From Allomyces macrogynus ATCC 38327 (taxonomy: Eukaryota > Blastocladiomycota > Blastocladiomycetes > Blastocladiales > Blastocladiaceae): DNA of 19,317 nt. Every line of letters begins with the position of its first letter. Within the stretch, counting starts at the first letter, position 1. The position numbers were made by a program, and so were the translations under genes. Below the pieces are notes generated by a model. It was not told the DNA's origin. It saw nothing but the letters and a program-made list of their open reading frames with translations, and searched no databases. Of the stretch, positions 19,283 to 19,317 are shown piece after piece. Location of the stretch: assembly GCA_000151295.1 (NCBI GenBank), contig GG745351.1, forward strand, positions 676,213 to 695,529. The letters run 5' to 3'.

Positions 19283-19317
19283 TCATAGCGCGCGTAAGCA
19301 CATGACGAGGTGCGTCA

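Noticed and set aside
1..19317. CRISPR array, prokaryotic operon or plasmid features
   Set aside because: No spaced repeats. The genes have spliceosomal introns and eukaryotic start contexts.

Overview
The window looks like nuclear DNA of a zoosporic fungus, most likely a blastocladiomycete (the Blastocladiella / Allomyces / Catenaria group). It is GC-rich, and its genes carry many short introns, mostly 59-141 nt. The fungal content includes a class I myosin with an SH3 tail and the fungal-type 21 kDa complex I subunit. It also holds genes that only a flagellated, light-sensing fungus would be expected to carry: a homologue of the basal-body protein CEP89, and a microbial-rhodopsin helix G fused to a guanylyl cyclase domain. 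All exon structures were read by hand from splice signals and family conservation.

Layout, left to right. (1) At 2-94 (-) is the 5' end of an unidentified gene with a TATA box at 126-133. (2) A spacer holds a 3 x 10 bp repeat and a perfect 28 bp palindrome. (3) PEX11-like peroxisome gene (407-1165, -) with one hidden intron. (4) A gene-free stretch of about 1.7 kb follows; its SET-proximal two thirds look less GC-rich and repeat-bearing. (5) A SET-domain methyltransferase with an acidic tail (2864-5061, -). (6) Complex I 21 kDa subunit (5558-6317, -). (7) CEP89-like coiled-coil gene (6591-9797, -), nine exons, one apparent frameshift. (8) TRM112 (10203-10955, +). (9) Class I myosin (11400-15850, -), about 12 exons. 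(10) GPATCH11 (16660-17822, +). (11) The 3' part of a rhodopsin-guanylyl cyclase (18103 to the right edge, -).

Gene orientation gives two divergent promoter regions (CEP89/TRM112 and MYO1/GPATCH11) and two convergent 3' regions (TRM112/MYO1 and GPATCH11/RhGC). Most genes are housekeeping: peroxisome division, protein methylation, respiration, tRNA/rRNA/eRF1 methylation, actin motility and an RNA-linked G-patch protein. The item that deserves most attention is the RhGC enzymerhodopsin, which in Blastocladiella turns green light into cGMP for zoospore phototaxis. The CEP89 homologue is a second flagellum-related gene only 8 kb away.

Two genome-level signals recur. Start codons sit in a CACCATG context. 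Splice donors are mostly GTNCG: C at +4 in 27 of the 33 introns I resolved, rather than GTAAGT. No tRNA, rRNA, CRISPR array or intact mobile element was seen.
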